This document shows positions 1-6,884 of a DNA stretch of 10,470 nt, piece by piece. Under the pieces are notes generated by a model. That model searched no databases, was not told where the DNA came from, and was given only the letters and a program-made list of their open reading frames with translations. The stretch's first letter is position 1. Each line of letters opens with the position of its first letter. The DNA is from CAYJEO01 sp964369355 (lineage in GTDB: Bacteria > Bacillota_I > Bacilli_A > RF39 > UBA660). The translations under genes were made by a program, and so were the position numbers. The stretch lies in NCBI GenBank assembly GCA_964369355.1, contig CAYJEO010000029.1:1-10470 (forward strand), given 5' to 3'.

Positions 1-1
1 A

Positions 2-769
2 GCAAATTTACCATGGGGTGAATTACAAATAGATCAAGTATTTGAATGTACAGGATTTTTCACATCAGTTGAAAAAGCAGAAGCGCATATTAAAGCTGGA
101 GCTAAAAAAGTAATTATATCAGCACCTGCAAAAGGAGACTTAAAAACAATAGTTTATAATGTTAATGAATCTATTTTAGATGGTAGTGAACAAATTATTT
201 CAGCAGCAAGTTGTACAACAAACTGTTTAGCACCTGTTGTTGATATTTTAGAAAAAAACATTGGTATTGTTAAAGGATATATGACAACAGTTCATGCTTA
301 TACAAATGACCAAACAATGTTAGATGTATCTCATCCAAAAGGAATTGATGCAAGACGTGGTAGAGCAGGAGCTGCTAATATCGTACCTTCATCAACTGGA
401 GCTGCAAAAGCAATAGGTTTAGTAATACCTTCATTAAAAGGTAAATTAGATGGCGGAGCATTAAGAGTTCCAACACCAACTGGTTCAGTAGTTGACTTAA
501 CTGTTGAATTAAATAAAAATGTAACAGCCGAAGAAATTAATGAATTATTTATTAATAATCAAAATGAAACAATTAAATTTACTACAGATCCAATCGTATC
601 ATCTGATATAATAGGTTCTACTTATGCATCAGTTGTTGATGGACAATTAACAAAAGTTTTAGAAGTAGATGGTAAACAATTAGTTAAAATAGTTGCTTGG
701 TATGATAATGAATATGGTTATAGTACTCAAATGGTTAGAACAGCATTATATTTAAGTGAATTAAAGTAG
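2..769 (+). CDS. gap: Glyceraldehyde-3-phosphate dehydrogenase, 5' end missing
   Basis: Glycolytic enzyme of the cytosol that oxidises and phosphorylates glyceraldehyde 3-phosphate to 1,3-bisphosphoglycerate with NAD(P). The reading frame is open from base 2, so the gene starts outside the window; about 80 N-terminal residues, including the Rossmann nucleotide-binding start, are missing from a family length near 335. The 255 visible residues contain ASCTTNCLAP with the catalytic Cys (codon 212-214), the partner His 27 residues later in TTVHAYT (the family's Cys149-His176 spacing), the substrate-loop stretch around RRGRAGAANIVPSSTGAAKA, and the C-terminal WYDNEYGYS motif. All key catalytic residues in this part are intact. 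The Met at 281 lies inside the catalytic domain and is not a start. Cofactor preference cannot be judged because the N-terminus is absent. A terminator overlaps the TAG stop. Confidence 0.97.
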   Translation, partial: ANLPWGELQIDQVFECTGFFTSVEKAEAHIKAGAKKVIISAPAKGDLKTIVYNVNESILDGSEQIISAASCTTNCLAPVVDILEKNIGIVKGYMTTVHAYTNDQTMLDVSHPKGIDARRGRAGAANIVPSSTGAAKAIGLVIPSLKGKLDGGALRVPTPTGSVVDLTVELNKNVTAEEINELFINNQNETIKFTTDPIVSSDIIGSTYASVVDGQLTKVLEVDGKQLVKIVAWYDNEYGYSTQMVRTALYLSELK

Positions 770-786
770 ATTTATCTACTTTTTTT
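763..786 (+). terminator. Intrinsic terminator of gap
   Basis: An 8-bp hairpin (763-770 pairing with 775-782, loop TTTA) runs into a T tract to 786. The left arm includes the gap stop codon. It separates the glycolytic gene from tag, although read-through is possible because no convincing promoter is seen in the 42 bases before tag. Confidence 0.8.
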
Positions 787-811
787 ATATATAATAGAAA
801 TAGGTGATAAT

Positions 812-1357
812 ATGAGATGTGTTTGGGCTAATGCAAATGAATTAATGACAAAGTATCATGATTTGGAATGGGGAGTTGCAAGTTATGATGATTTTTACTT
901 ATTTGAAATGTTGTTATTAGAATCTTTTCAAGCAGGATTATCTTGGAATACTGTTTTACAAAAAAGAGAATATTTTAGAGAAGCTTTTGATAATTTTGAC
1001 TATATTAAAATAAGTAAATATGATGATTTGAAAATTAATGAGTTATTATTAAATAAAAATATAATAAGGCATAAATTAAAAATAAAATCAGCTATTAAAA
1101 ATGCTAAAGTATTTATAGAAATACAAAAAGAATATGGAAGTTTTTCTAATTATATATGGTCATATACTAATAATTTAGTTATTAGAAATGAAGGAACTAA
1201 AGTAACTACTTCTGAATTGTCAGATACTATAAGTAAAGACTTAAAGAAAAAAGGAATGTCCTTTGTAGGAAGTACAATTATTTATTCATATTTAGAAGCA
1301 ATCGGAATTTTAAATAATCATGAAGAATACTGTTTTAAATATGAAAAAGTGTTATAA
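812..1357 (+). CDS. tag: DNA-3-methyladenine glycosylase I
   Basis: Base-excision repair enzyme that removes 3-methyladenine from alkylated DNA, in the cytoplasm. The 181-residue length is close to E. coli Tag. The zinc site is complete: Cys3 and His16 near the start, His170 and Cys174 near the end, the latter with the family's spacing of four. The motif YHDLEWG (15-21) and the active-site stretch LESFQAGLSW (36-45) supply the aromatic and acidic residues (Trp5, Tyr15, Trp20, Glu37, Trp45) that line the base pocket in the E. coli enzyme. IIRHKLKIKSAIKNA (64-78) matches the conserved helix-hairpin-helix region. The start is fixed by AGGTGA at 802-807, four bases before the ATG. The gene is 22 bases ahead of the DUF362 gene and probably leads a three-gene transcript. 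No alkylation-response operator is recognisable. Confidence 0.95.
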   Translation: MRCVWANANELMTKYHDLEWGVASYDDFYLFEMLLLESFQAGLSWNTVLQKREYFREAFDNFDYIKISKYDDLKINELLLNKNIIRHKLKIKSAIKNAKVFIEIQKEYGSFSNYIWSYTNNLVIRNEGTKVTTSELSDTISKDLKKKGMSFVGSTIIYSYLEAIGILNNHEEYCFKYEKVL

Positions 1358-1364
1358 TAAATAA

Positions 1365-1370
1365 GAGAGG
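1365..1370 (+). promoter_or_regulatory. Ribosome binding site deciding the DUF362 start
   Basis: GAGAGG lies directly against the ATG at 1371, which leaves no spacing for that codon, but nine bases before the ATG at 1380. The second ATG is therefore the better start, giving MSNVYFKK. Confidence 0.7.
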
Positions 1371-1379
1371 ATGATAAAA

Positions 1380-2402
1380 ATGAGTAATGTTTATTTTAAA
1401 AAATTAAATACTTTAGATGAAAGTATTAACGAAGTAGTTTATGATTTATTAGATGAAGTAGTAAAAAAAGAAAATGTAGAATTAAAAAACACAGTACCTT
1501 TAAAAGTACATTTTGGAGAAAAAGGTAATACAACTTTTATTAAGCCAATTTATTTTGATGGTATTAAAAAATATTTAAAGGAAAATGATTTAAGTACATG
1601 TTATATTGAAACGAATGTTTTATATAAAGGTAGTCGTACATTAACTAAAGATCATATAGAGACGGCAAGAGAGCACGGATTTACAGATTTAGATATTGTT
1701 ATTGCTGATGGTGATGATGAATTAATGTATAACGAAATAGAAGTTAATTTAAAAAACTTTAAATCATGTAAAATAGGATATAAATTTAAAGATTATGATA
1801 ATTATATAATAGTTTCACATTTTAAAGGTCATGGAATGGCAGGTTTTGGTGGTGCTATTAAACAATTAGCAATGGGATTTGCATCACGTGGTGGAAAATT
1901 ACACCAACATTCACAAAGTGTTCCTTTAATAGATAAAGATACTTGTATAGGATGTTCTAAATGTGTAAGAATTTGTCCAGTTGATGCTATTAGTTTAGTA
2001 GATGGTAAAGCCGTAATTGATGAAAATATTTGTGTTGGTTGTGCATCTTGTACTACTAGTTGTCCAGTATCTGCTATAACTAATAGTTGGCAAGTATCTA
2101 ACTTCCATGAAAAAATAGCGGAATATGCTTATGCTGCAACTAGAGGTAAAACTAATGTATATGTACAGTATGCTTTTAATATAACAAAAGAATGTGATTG
2201 TCATGGTAACCATATGGAAGCAATTGCTCCAAATATTGGTGTATTAGTTTCTACTGATCCTGTTTCAATTGATAAGGCAACATATGATTTATTTACTGGT
2301 ATGACTAATTCAAGTCAATTTGAAACTGGTAAAATTACTTTAGATCATGCCGCTAGTATTGGTTTAGGAGAACTTGATTATAACTTAATAGAAGTGGAGT
2401 AA
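1380..2402 (+). CDS. DUF362 domain protein with two 4Fe-4S clusters
   Basis: A 340-residue cytoplasmic iron-sulfur protein; the start at 1380 was chosen over 1371 because of the ribosome binding site. Residues 1-180 form a DUF362 domain, with the characteristic HFKGHGMAGFGGAIKQLAMG (147-166). A bacterial ferredoxin-type insert follows: cluster one from Cys189, 192, 195 and 199 and cluster two from Cys218, 221, 224 and 228, each in the CxxCxxCxxxCP form. A further Cys272-x-Cys274-His pair precedes the last DUF362 segment (STDPVSIDKATYDLF, 291-305). The domain is widespread and often annotated only as a 4Fe-4S binding protein; its reaction is not established, so an electron-transfer role is inference. 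It lies 22 bases after tag and 3 bases before the DUF2207 gene, probably on the same transcript. Confidence 0.92.
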   Translation: MSNVYFKKLNTLDESINEVVYDLLDEVVKKENVELKNTVPLKVHFGEKGNTTFIKPIYFDGIKKYLKENDLSTCYIETNVLYKGSRTLTKDHIETAREHGFTDLDIVIADGDDELMYNEIEVNLKNFKSCKIGYKFKDYDNYIIVSHFKGHGMAGFGGAIKQLAMGFASRGGKLHQHSQSVPLIDKDTCIGCSKCVRICPVDAISLVDGKAVIDENICVGCASCTTSCPVSAITNSWQVSNFHEKIAEYAYAATRGKTNVYVQYAFNITKECDCHGNHMEAIAPNIGVLVSTDPVSIDKATYDLFTGMTNSSQFETGKITLDHAASIGLGELDYNLIEVE

Positions 2403-2405
2403 TAT

Positions 2406-4268
2406 ATGAAAAAAATTTTATTAGTAATTATATTGTTTTTACTTCCTTTTTCAGTGTCTGCAGCTGATTATGATATAAAAGGATATTATATAAATGCCGA
2501 TATTTTAGAAGATGGTGATGTTTTCGTAACAGAACTATTCGTACTTGAAGGAGATTTTAATGGATATATAAGAGATATTATGTATGCTAATTATAGTGCT
2601 CCATCATATATCGATTTTGAATATTCACAAATTTATAATGCAAGTGGTATTAGTGATTTATTAGTATATGGTAGACCTGGAAATGCTGATTTGTCGTCAA
2701 TAGATGATGGTGATTTTATTAAATATGAATTAGTTAATTATGGATTTAATGGAGATAATTATGTTTATGAATTAACTAACACAAATGGTTTAACTTCAGT
2801 TAAAATGTATGATCATACTTCAGGCACTACTACTTTTGCACTAACTTATGAATTAGAAGATGTTATAGTAATACACGAAGATGTTGCAGAACTTTATTAT
2901 AATTTTGTTGGTAATGATTTTGCAGATGATATTGAAAATATTGAAATAAAAGTTAATTTACCATTACCTGATAATAGTGATAACTTTAGAGTTTGGGCAC
3001 AAGGTGGTGCTAATTCTTTATCGGGTACAGTAGAAAAAATAGATAATTATGGATTATATGCTACTATTAAAGATAATAAGGCTTATGAACCTATAACTAT
3101 TCGTTTAACTTTTGATAAAAACTTATTATTTGATACATCTAATCTAGATACTACTGATGAAATAGCATTACCTCAAATAATTGAAGTAGAAAATATTCGT
3201 GCTAATGAAGCAAATGAAATAAGAGAAAATATAAAAAAACAATATAATTTTTCTATAAATAGTGCTTATTCATTAATAGTTTTATCTATTATTGTAATTG
3301 CTTATATTTATGTTAAGTATGATAAAGAAAGAAAATCTAAATTCATAGGTAAATATAATAGGGAATTTATAGAAGATTATGATGTTGAAGTAATAGATTA
3401 TTTATTTAATAAAAATATAACACCAAATGCTTTTTCAGCGTCTTTGTTAAATTTAATTTATAAAAAAAATATTTCTTTTATTGAAATAGAAAAAAATAAA
3501 GATTATGAATTTACTTTAGTATCTAAAGATAATTTAAGTAAATCAGAATTGATATTAGTGGATTTATTATTTGTATCAGTTGGTGAAAATGAAAAATTTA
3601 CAACTGCGCAATTAAAAAAATATGCAGGTGGTTATGGTACTGCTTCAGAATTTGCTTTAAAATATCATAAATGGAGTGAATCAGTTTTAGAAGAAGCTAA
3701 AAAACATAATTTCTATGAAAATAATTCAATACCACATATATTTGGAGTAATTAATTTAATAATAACAATGTTTGTTGTTTTTTATGCAATGTCTATTGAA
3801 ATTAATTCTAGTCTTCCTTATATAGCAGGAGTAATTGGTCTTATTGCTTTTGGATATTGTATGGCAGTTAAGAAAAAAACAGTTAATGGTATTGAACATT
3901 TTTCTAAATGGAAAGCCTTTAAAAATTTCTTAAAAGATTTTGGAAAATTTGATAGTAAAACTTTACCAGAAATTACTTTATGGGAACGTTACTTAGTTTA
4001 TGCTACTATTTTAGGAGTAGCTGATAAATTAAGAAAAAATATGGAAATTAAAGTAAAAGAATTAGATAGTAATTATCATTATGGATATTATGGATATGGT
4101 ATAGTCCATTCTAGAATAATTAGTAATTCTATAAATAGTGCTGTAAGTTCTGCACAAATGACAAGTGCAAATGCTAATTCATCTTCATCATCTGGATCTG
4201 GCTTTGGAGGAGGGTTTTCTTCTGGAGGTGGCTTCGGTGGTGGAGGCGGAGGTGGACGTGGTTTTTAA
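2406..4268 (+). CDS. DUF2207 family membrane protein with glycine-rich tail
   Basis: A 620-residue predicted membrane protein of unknown biochemical function. A signal peptide (1-20, ending in SVSAA) is followed by an extracytoplasmic beta-rich DUF2207 region (about 21-280). Next come a membrane segment (about 285-304), a charged cytoplasmic region (305-440) and two close membrane segments (about 443-462 and 469-488). The C-terminal part holds the family-like stretch LPEITLWERYLVYATILGVADKL (split here at 520-542). The last 30 residues are Ser then Gly rich and end in GGGGGGGRGF, typical of this family; the DNA there (4176-4265) is locally richer in G. GTGGAG inside the end of the preceding gene serves as ribosome binding site six bases before the ATG, so translation is probably coupled. 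A terminator follows. Family assignment rests on architecture and the tail; no enzymatic residues are recognised. Confidence 0.88.
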   Translation: MKKILLVIILFLLPFSVSAADYDIKGYYINADILEDGDVFVTELFVLEGDFNGYIRDIMYANYSAPSYIDFEYSQIYNASGISDLLVYGRPGNADLSSIDDGDFIKYELVNYGFNGDNYVYELTNTNGLTSVKMYDHTSGTTTFALTYELEDVIVIHEDVAELYYNFVGNDFADDIENIEIKVNLPLPDNSDNFRVWAQGGANSLSGTVEKIDNYGLYATIKDNKAYEPITIRLTFDKNLLFDTSNLDTTDEIALPQIIEVENIRANEANEIRENIKKQYNFSINSAYSLIVLSIIVIAYIYVKYDKERKSKFIGKYNREFIEDYDVEVIDYLFNKNITPNAFSASLLNLIYKKNISFIEIEKNKDYEFTLVSKDNLSKSELILVDLLFVSVGENEKFTTAQLKKYAGGYGTASEFALKYHKWSESVLEEAKKHNFYENNSIPHIFGVINLIITMFVVFYAMSIEINSSLPYIAGVIGLIAFGYCMAVKKKTVNGIEHFSKWKAFKNFLKDFGKFDSKTLPEITLWERYLVYATILGVADKLRKNMEIKVKELDSNYHYGYYGYGIVHSRIISNSINSAVSSAQMTSANANSSSSSGSGFGGGFSSGGGFGGGGGGGRGF

Positions 4269-4284
4269 TTTACGTTTGTCCTAT

Positions 4285-4317
4285 AAAAAAAGCTAGAGAT
4301 TTTTTCTCTAGTTTTTT
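4285..4317. terminator. Bidirectional terminator between convergent genes
   Basis: A 7-bp stem CTAGAGA/TCTCTAG (4293-4299 with 4305-4311, loop of five T) is flanked by A7 on the left (4285-4291) and T6 on the right (4312-4317). It can stop transcription of the DUF2207 gene on the + strand and of the surface-protein gene on the - strand, whose TAA stop lies in the T tract. Confidence 0.85.
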
Positions 4318-5947
4318 AGTCTAATATAGGTGCATTGATTATAATGTTTCTACTTGCGTTATTAGCTGCATTACCTCTTGTATTACCTACAGCATAAATT
4401 CCTGTTTCGCTAGCAGATAAATAACTATTACCTCTAATAGCCCATGGTATAGCTGAAGTAGTTGGAACGTATAAATCATTATCCCAGGATTTAGTTGCTG
4501 TATGAGCATATCCTAAATTATCAAGATAGTTAGAACTTATATTTGTGAAAAATTTTGAATTATTAGCTAACCATTCACTTGTGAATCCAGAATAAGCAAT
4601 TGTATTTTCATAAGTACCCATTGTGAATTCCCAAGAAGCTCCTGCTAAGTCAAATATACCATATGCGTTTCCTGTAGTGCTTTGATTATATTCTCCTGTA
4701 TTATTAGTGTTAAAACCATTAATACAACTACTATTATTAGAATCATCCTTATTATCTCCACCACAGCCAGTGATTGGAGAAGAATTATTCCATACGTCAC
4801 TAGAACCATATATACTACTAGTTAAAAGTGCTATGGCTCCCCATTCACTTTCTTTAATCATTCTACTTTCAGATGCAGCAGTTAATCCATAATAAATATT
4901 ATTTTCATAAAATACTTCTCCATCACTATCATTACTACCACCTGAAAAAACAATATTTGCATTAAATAATTGATTTATTGTTGTTTTAAGGGGTGTTTCA
5001 TTAGGTAAGATAGTTGGGTTAGTTACTGTTCCTGTTGTTTCAAATTTACCAACCCAAATACCAGATAAACTTTGATTTTCATAGTTAAATGCAGGATGAG
5101 TTGTATAAGTATTTAAAGTAGTTGAATTTAAGGTAGTTGTATCTTTTGATACGAACCTAATATCAACTTCTGTTTTATCTACTAAAGATAAAGTATTGTT
5201 AAAAATTTTATATTCAAATCTAGGAATCCATACATAATAAGCTAAAATATCTACTTCTTCTATTTTAGTTCCTGCTTTAGCTTCATCATAAGCTGCTCTA
5301 GATTCTTCTGTCACTAAAACTGCATTAGCCCACTGTTTATCTAAATAAGAGTACCAATTTGAATTGATATCGGCTTTTTTTATTGTACCATTTTTTTCAT
5401 AAACAATAGGAACCATTCCGAATACTAATTCAGGATCAGCCCCATTTAATACATCATCTTCAAAAATATAACTTTCTGAAAATTTAAATTCTAATGATAA
5501 TGTTTCGCTTTGAACTGTCCAAACTCTATCGAGCATAAGTGTTATAGTAAAATATATAGTTTCACCTGGTTGTATTTCTTGATAATTACTTATACCCTTA
5601 ATTGAATAAATTATTAATTCATTGTCATCTATTAAAACATTTATTTTTTCTATGAAATGAATTTTGCTAGTGGTGTTTTGTATTCCAACTGTATATTCCA
5701 TTTTAGATGTCCCATATTCTATAGTAGTATGGGTAGTAATGGTTGTATCTGTAAAAGTTGGAGAATAGGTATCATAAGCACCTTCTGTTGTTTTTGCCTC
5801 ATTACTTATTATTCGAACCGATTGTTTTTGCGTTGCTAAAGCAGTACCACTAATAGTTAAATTAGTGTTTAGAGCCGAGTAACCAATCGACATTGTTAAA
5901 ATTGTGAATAATATAATGAGCATAACTATTATGTTAAAACTTCTCAT
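4316..5947 (-). CDS. Secreted surface protein with FGE/C-type-lectin-like C-terminal domain
   Basis: A 543-residue exported protein. A hydrophobic N-terminal segment (5-23) acts as signal peptide or anchor and is followed by GYSALNTNLTISGTA, a start I associate with surface proteins of uncultured gut Bacilli. Residues about 30-158 look like an Ig-type beta domain (QEIQPGETIYFTITL). After a linker comes a repeated-family motif, AYYVWIPRFEYKI (236-248), and SGIWVGKFE (295-303). The C-terminal region (about 350-543) carries SEWGAIALL, GNAYGIFDLAGASWEFTMG (426-444) and AIRGNSY (503-509). These resemble the YGLYDMAGNVWEW and RGGSW signatures of the formylglycine-generating-enzyme-like C-type lectin fold. 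The catalytic Cys pair of true FGE is not evident, so a binding rather than enzymatic role is inferred. Cys395 and Cys408 could form a disulfide. No LPxTG sorting motif is seen. AAGGAG at 5954-5959, six bases upstream of the ATG, fixes the start. The gene is divergent from the gene at 6074. Confidence 0.8.
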   Translation of the reverse strand: MRSFNIIVMLIILFTILTMSIGYSALNTNLTISGTALATQKQSVRIISNEAKTTEGAYDTYSPTFTDTTITTHTTIEYGTSKMEYTVGIQNTTSKIHFIEKINVLIDDNELIIYSIKGISNYQEIQPGETIYFTITLMLDRVWTVQSETLSLEFKFSESYIFEDDVLNGADPELVFGMVPIVYEKNGTIKKADINSNWYSYLDKQWANAVLVTEESRAAYDEAKAGTKIEEVDILAYYVWIPRFEYKIFNNTLSLVDKTEVDIRFVSKDTTTLNSTTLNTYTTHPAFNYENQSLSGIWVGKFETTGTVTNPTILPNETPLKTTINQLFNANIVFSGGSNDSDGEVFYENNIYYGLTAASESRMIKESEWGAIALLTSSIYGSSDVWNNSSPITGCGGDNKDDSNNSSCINGFNTNNTGEYNQSTTGNAYGIFDLAGASWEFTMGTYENTIAYSGFTSEWLANNSKFFTNISSNYLDNLGYAHTATKSWDNDLYVPTTSAIPWAIRGNSYLSASETGIYAVGNTRGNAANNASRNIIINAPILD

Positions 5948-5978
5948 TGTTGACTCCTTCTTATATTATTTCTTTAAA

Positions 5979-6007
5979 AGTATATCAAATATTAACTATA
6001 GAGTAAA
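5979..6007 (-). promoter_or_regulatory. Promoter of the surface-protein gene
   Basis: Reading the - strand, TTTACT (6002-6007) and TATACT (5979-5984) are separated by 17 bases. The -10 ends 31 bases before the start codon, leaving room for the AAGGAG at 5954-5959. Confidence 0.6.
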
Positions 6008-6029
6008 TAGTTTATCAAAAATTGACTAT
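5983..6029. repeat. Two 17-base direct repeats spaced 30 bases, likely operator pair
   Basis: TATCAAATATTAACTAT (5983-5999) and TATCAAAAATTGACTAT (6013-6029) agree at 15 of 17 positions, with starts exactly 30 bases apart (about three helical turns). The first overlaps the -10 and spacer of the - strand promoter; the second covers the -35 of the + strand promoter. The second contains the short palindrome TCAA-AAA-TTGA. The placement fits a regulator binding both promoters, but AT-rich chance similarity is not excluded. Confidence 0.45.
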
Positions 6030-6050
6030 TTTTGTTTTTTTTGTTATTAT
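6022..6050 (+). promoter_or_regulatory. Promoter of the helical protein gene
   Basis: TTGACT (6022-6027) and TATTAT (6045-6050) with a 17-base spacer. The spacer contains a run of eight T (6035-6042). The start codon is 23 bases past the -10, after AAGGAG at 6061-6066. Confidence 0.65.
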
Positions 6051-6073
6051 TTAACTAATTAAGGAGATGTTTT

Positions 6074-6805
6074 ATGAGATGTGAAAAAGTAGATGTACTA
6101 ATCACTGAATTAAGCAGTATTACTAAAATTGATACAGCTAAAGATAGTGAAAAATTAAAAAAACTCCAAGACGAACTTGACAGATTAGAAATAGAAGAAT
6201 TAAAAACAGGATTTATAGATATTGATATGGTAAGAGATATCGAACAAGAAAAAGCTAAACTTAAATTTGGAATTGATCAAAAAGAGAAATCTCAAAATAG
6301 AGCAAGAGCATTAATTAAATGTTATAAAAGTCCAACAGAGGAAAATATAACAACCTATTTAGAATTAATCAAAGATGAAGCTAAATTAATTATACTTTTC
6401 AATAAAGATGAAGTAAGAAGAGAATTAGTAAAAATACATAGTAAAATTACAAAAATAAAAAATGGAACTCTAAAAATAAGTATGGATGATTTTAATGATT
6501 TAGTAAAAGAAAGTTCTGAAAATGATTTGAAATTAGAACATTCCAAAGAAGTAGAAGAAGCAATTGTCAATAAAGGCATAAGAAAAGAAAACGATTTAGT
6601 AAAAGCACACTGCATAAATCTTTTAAAAGATGCTGATGCTCAAATTTTAGCTACTGTTGATGCAGTATCTTTATTAGCGTTTTTATATAGCCGTTATGAT
6701 TTTGTAAAAGAAGAACAACTTGATAGATTAACTTCAGCAATAACAGATTTAGATAAAATATATGCTGTTGATAATTATAAAGAAAAAAATAATAAAATAA
6801 GATAA
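6074..6805 (+). CDS. Hypothetical charged, mostly helical cytoplasmic protein
   Basis: I do not recognise the family of this 243-residue protein. It has no signal peptide and no membrane segment. It is rich in Lys, Glu, Asp and Leu; residues about 22-90 read as a helical, coiled-coil-prone stretch (SEKLKKLQDELDRLEIEE, then a second charged helix 52-80). A middle segment (95-165) is also charged. Residues 172-230 are the most hydrophobic and look like a folded helical domain (AQILATVDAVSLLAFLYSRY, 189-208). Cysteines are at 3, 83 and 180 with no metal-type spacing. The start is supported by AAGGAG seven bases upstream. It has its own promoter and terminator, so it is a single-gene unit, divergent from the surface-protein gene and sharing its control region. 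A regulatory or structural role connected with that gene is a guess from position only. Confidence 0.8.
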   Translation: MRCEKVDVLITELSSITKIDTAKDSEKLKKLQDELDRLEIEELKTGFIDIDMVRDIEQEKAKLKFGIDQKEKSQNRARALIKCYKSPTEENITTYLELIKDEAKLIILFNKDEVRRELVKIHSKITKIKNGTLKISMDDFNDLVKESSENDLKLEHSKEVEEAIVNKGIRKENDLVKAHCINLLKDADAQILATVDAVSLLAFLYSRYDFVKEEQLDRLTSAITDLDKIYAVDNYKEKNNKIR

Positions 6806-6825
6806 GACTTTTAAGTCTTTTTTTT
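6804..6825 (+). terminator. Intrinsic terminator after the helical protein gene
   Basis: AAGACTT (6804-6810) pairs with AAGTCTT (6813-6819) and runs into a T tract to 6825; the terminal pair must open to give a four-base loop. The left arm starts in the TAA stop. Confidence 0.8.
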
Positions 6826-6830
6826 ATTAA

Positions 6831-6860
6831 TTAGGTTTTTTTTGAAAAGTGTGATATAAT
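6831..6860 (+). promoter_or_regulatory. Extended -10 promoter of the RNA helicase gene
   Basis: TGATATAAT (6852-6860) is an extended -10 element with a perfect TATAAT. The -35 is weak (TTAGGT at 6831-6836, spacing 18), as is usual for extended -10 promoters. The start codon lies 24 bases downstream, after AAGGAG (6872-6877). Confidence 0.7.
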
Positions 6861-6884
6861 TCATTAGCAAAAAGGAGTGATTGT

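Noticed and set aside
790..795. TATAAT just upstream of tag as a -10 element
   Set aside because: No acceptable -35 lies 16-18 bases upstream, the site abuts the gap terminator, and transcription would begin almost at the tag ribosome binding site.
1371..1379. ATG at 1371 as the DUF362 start
   Set aside because: The only ribosome binding site touches this codon without spacing; the ATG at 1380 has proper spacing and gives the more usual N-terminus.
4319..4440. Variable repeat of a diversity-generating retroelement
   Set aside because: No near-copy of this stretch and no reverse transcriptase is in the window; Asn-rich codons are expected from AT bias, so it is kept only as a hypothesis.
4707..4892. 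Open frame on the + strand inside the surface-protein gene
   Set aside because: It lies antisense to a well-supported coding sequence, has no ribosome binding site and shows no recognisable protein features. The same holds for the other antisense frames at 1995-2213, 5657-5839, 6355-6615, 7865-8080, 8736-9140 and 9716-9934.
5983..6029. CRISPR-like repeat
   Set aside because: Only two 17-base units with a 13-base interval, inside a promoter region, with no cas genes; an operator pair is more likely.
6842..6847. TTGAAA as the -35 of the helicase promoter
   Set aside because: It is only seven bases from the TATAAT at 6855; the TGA before TATAAT makes an extended -10 promoter the better reading.
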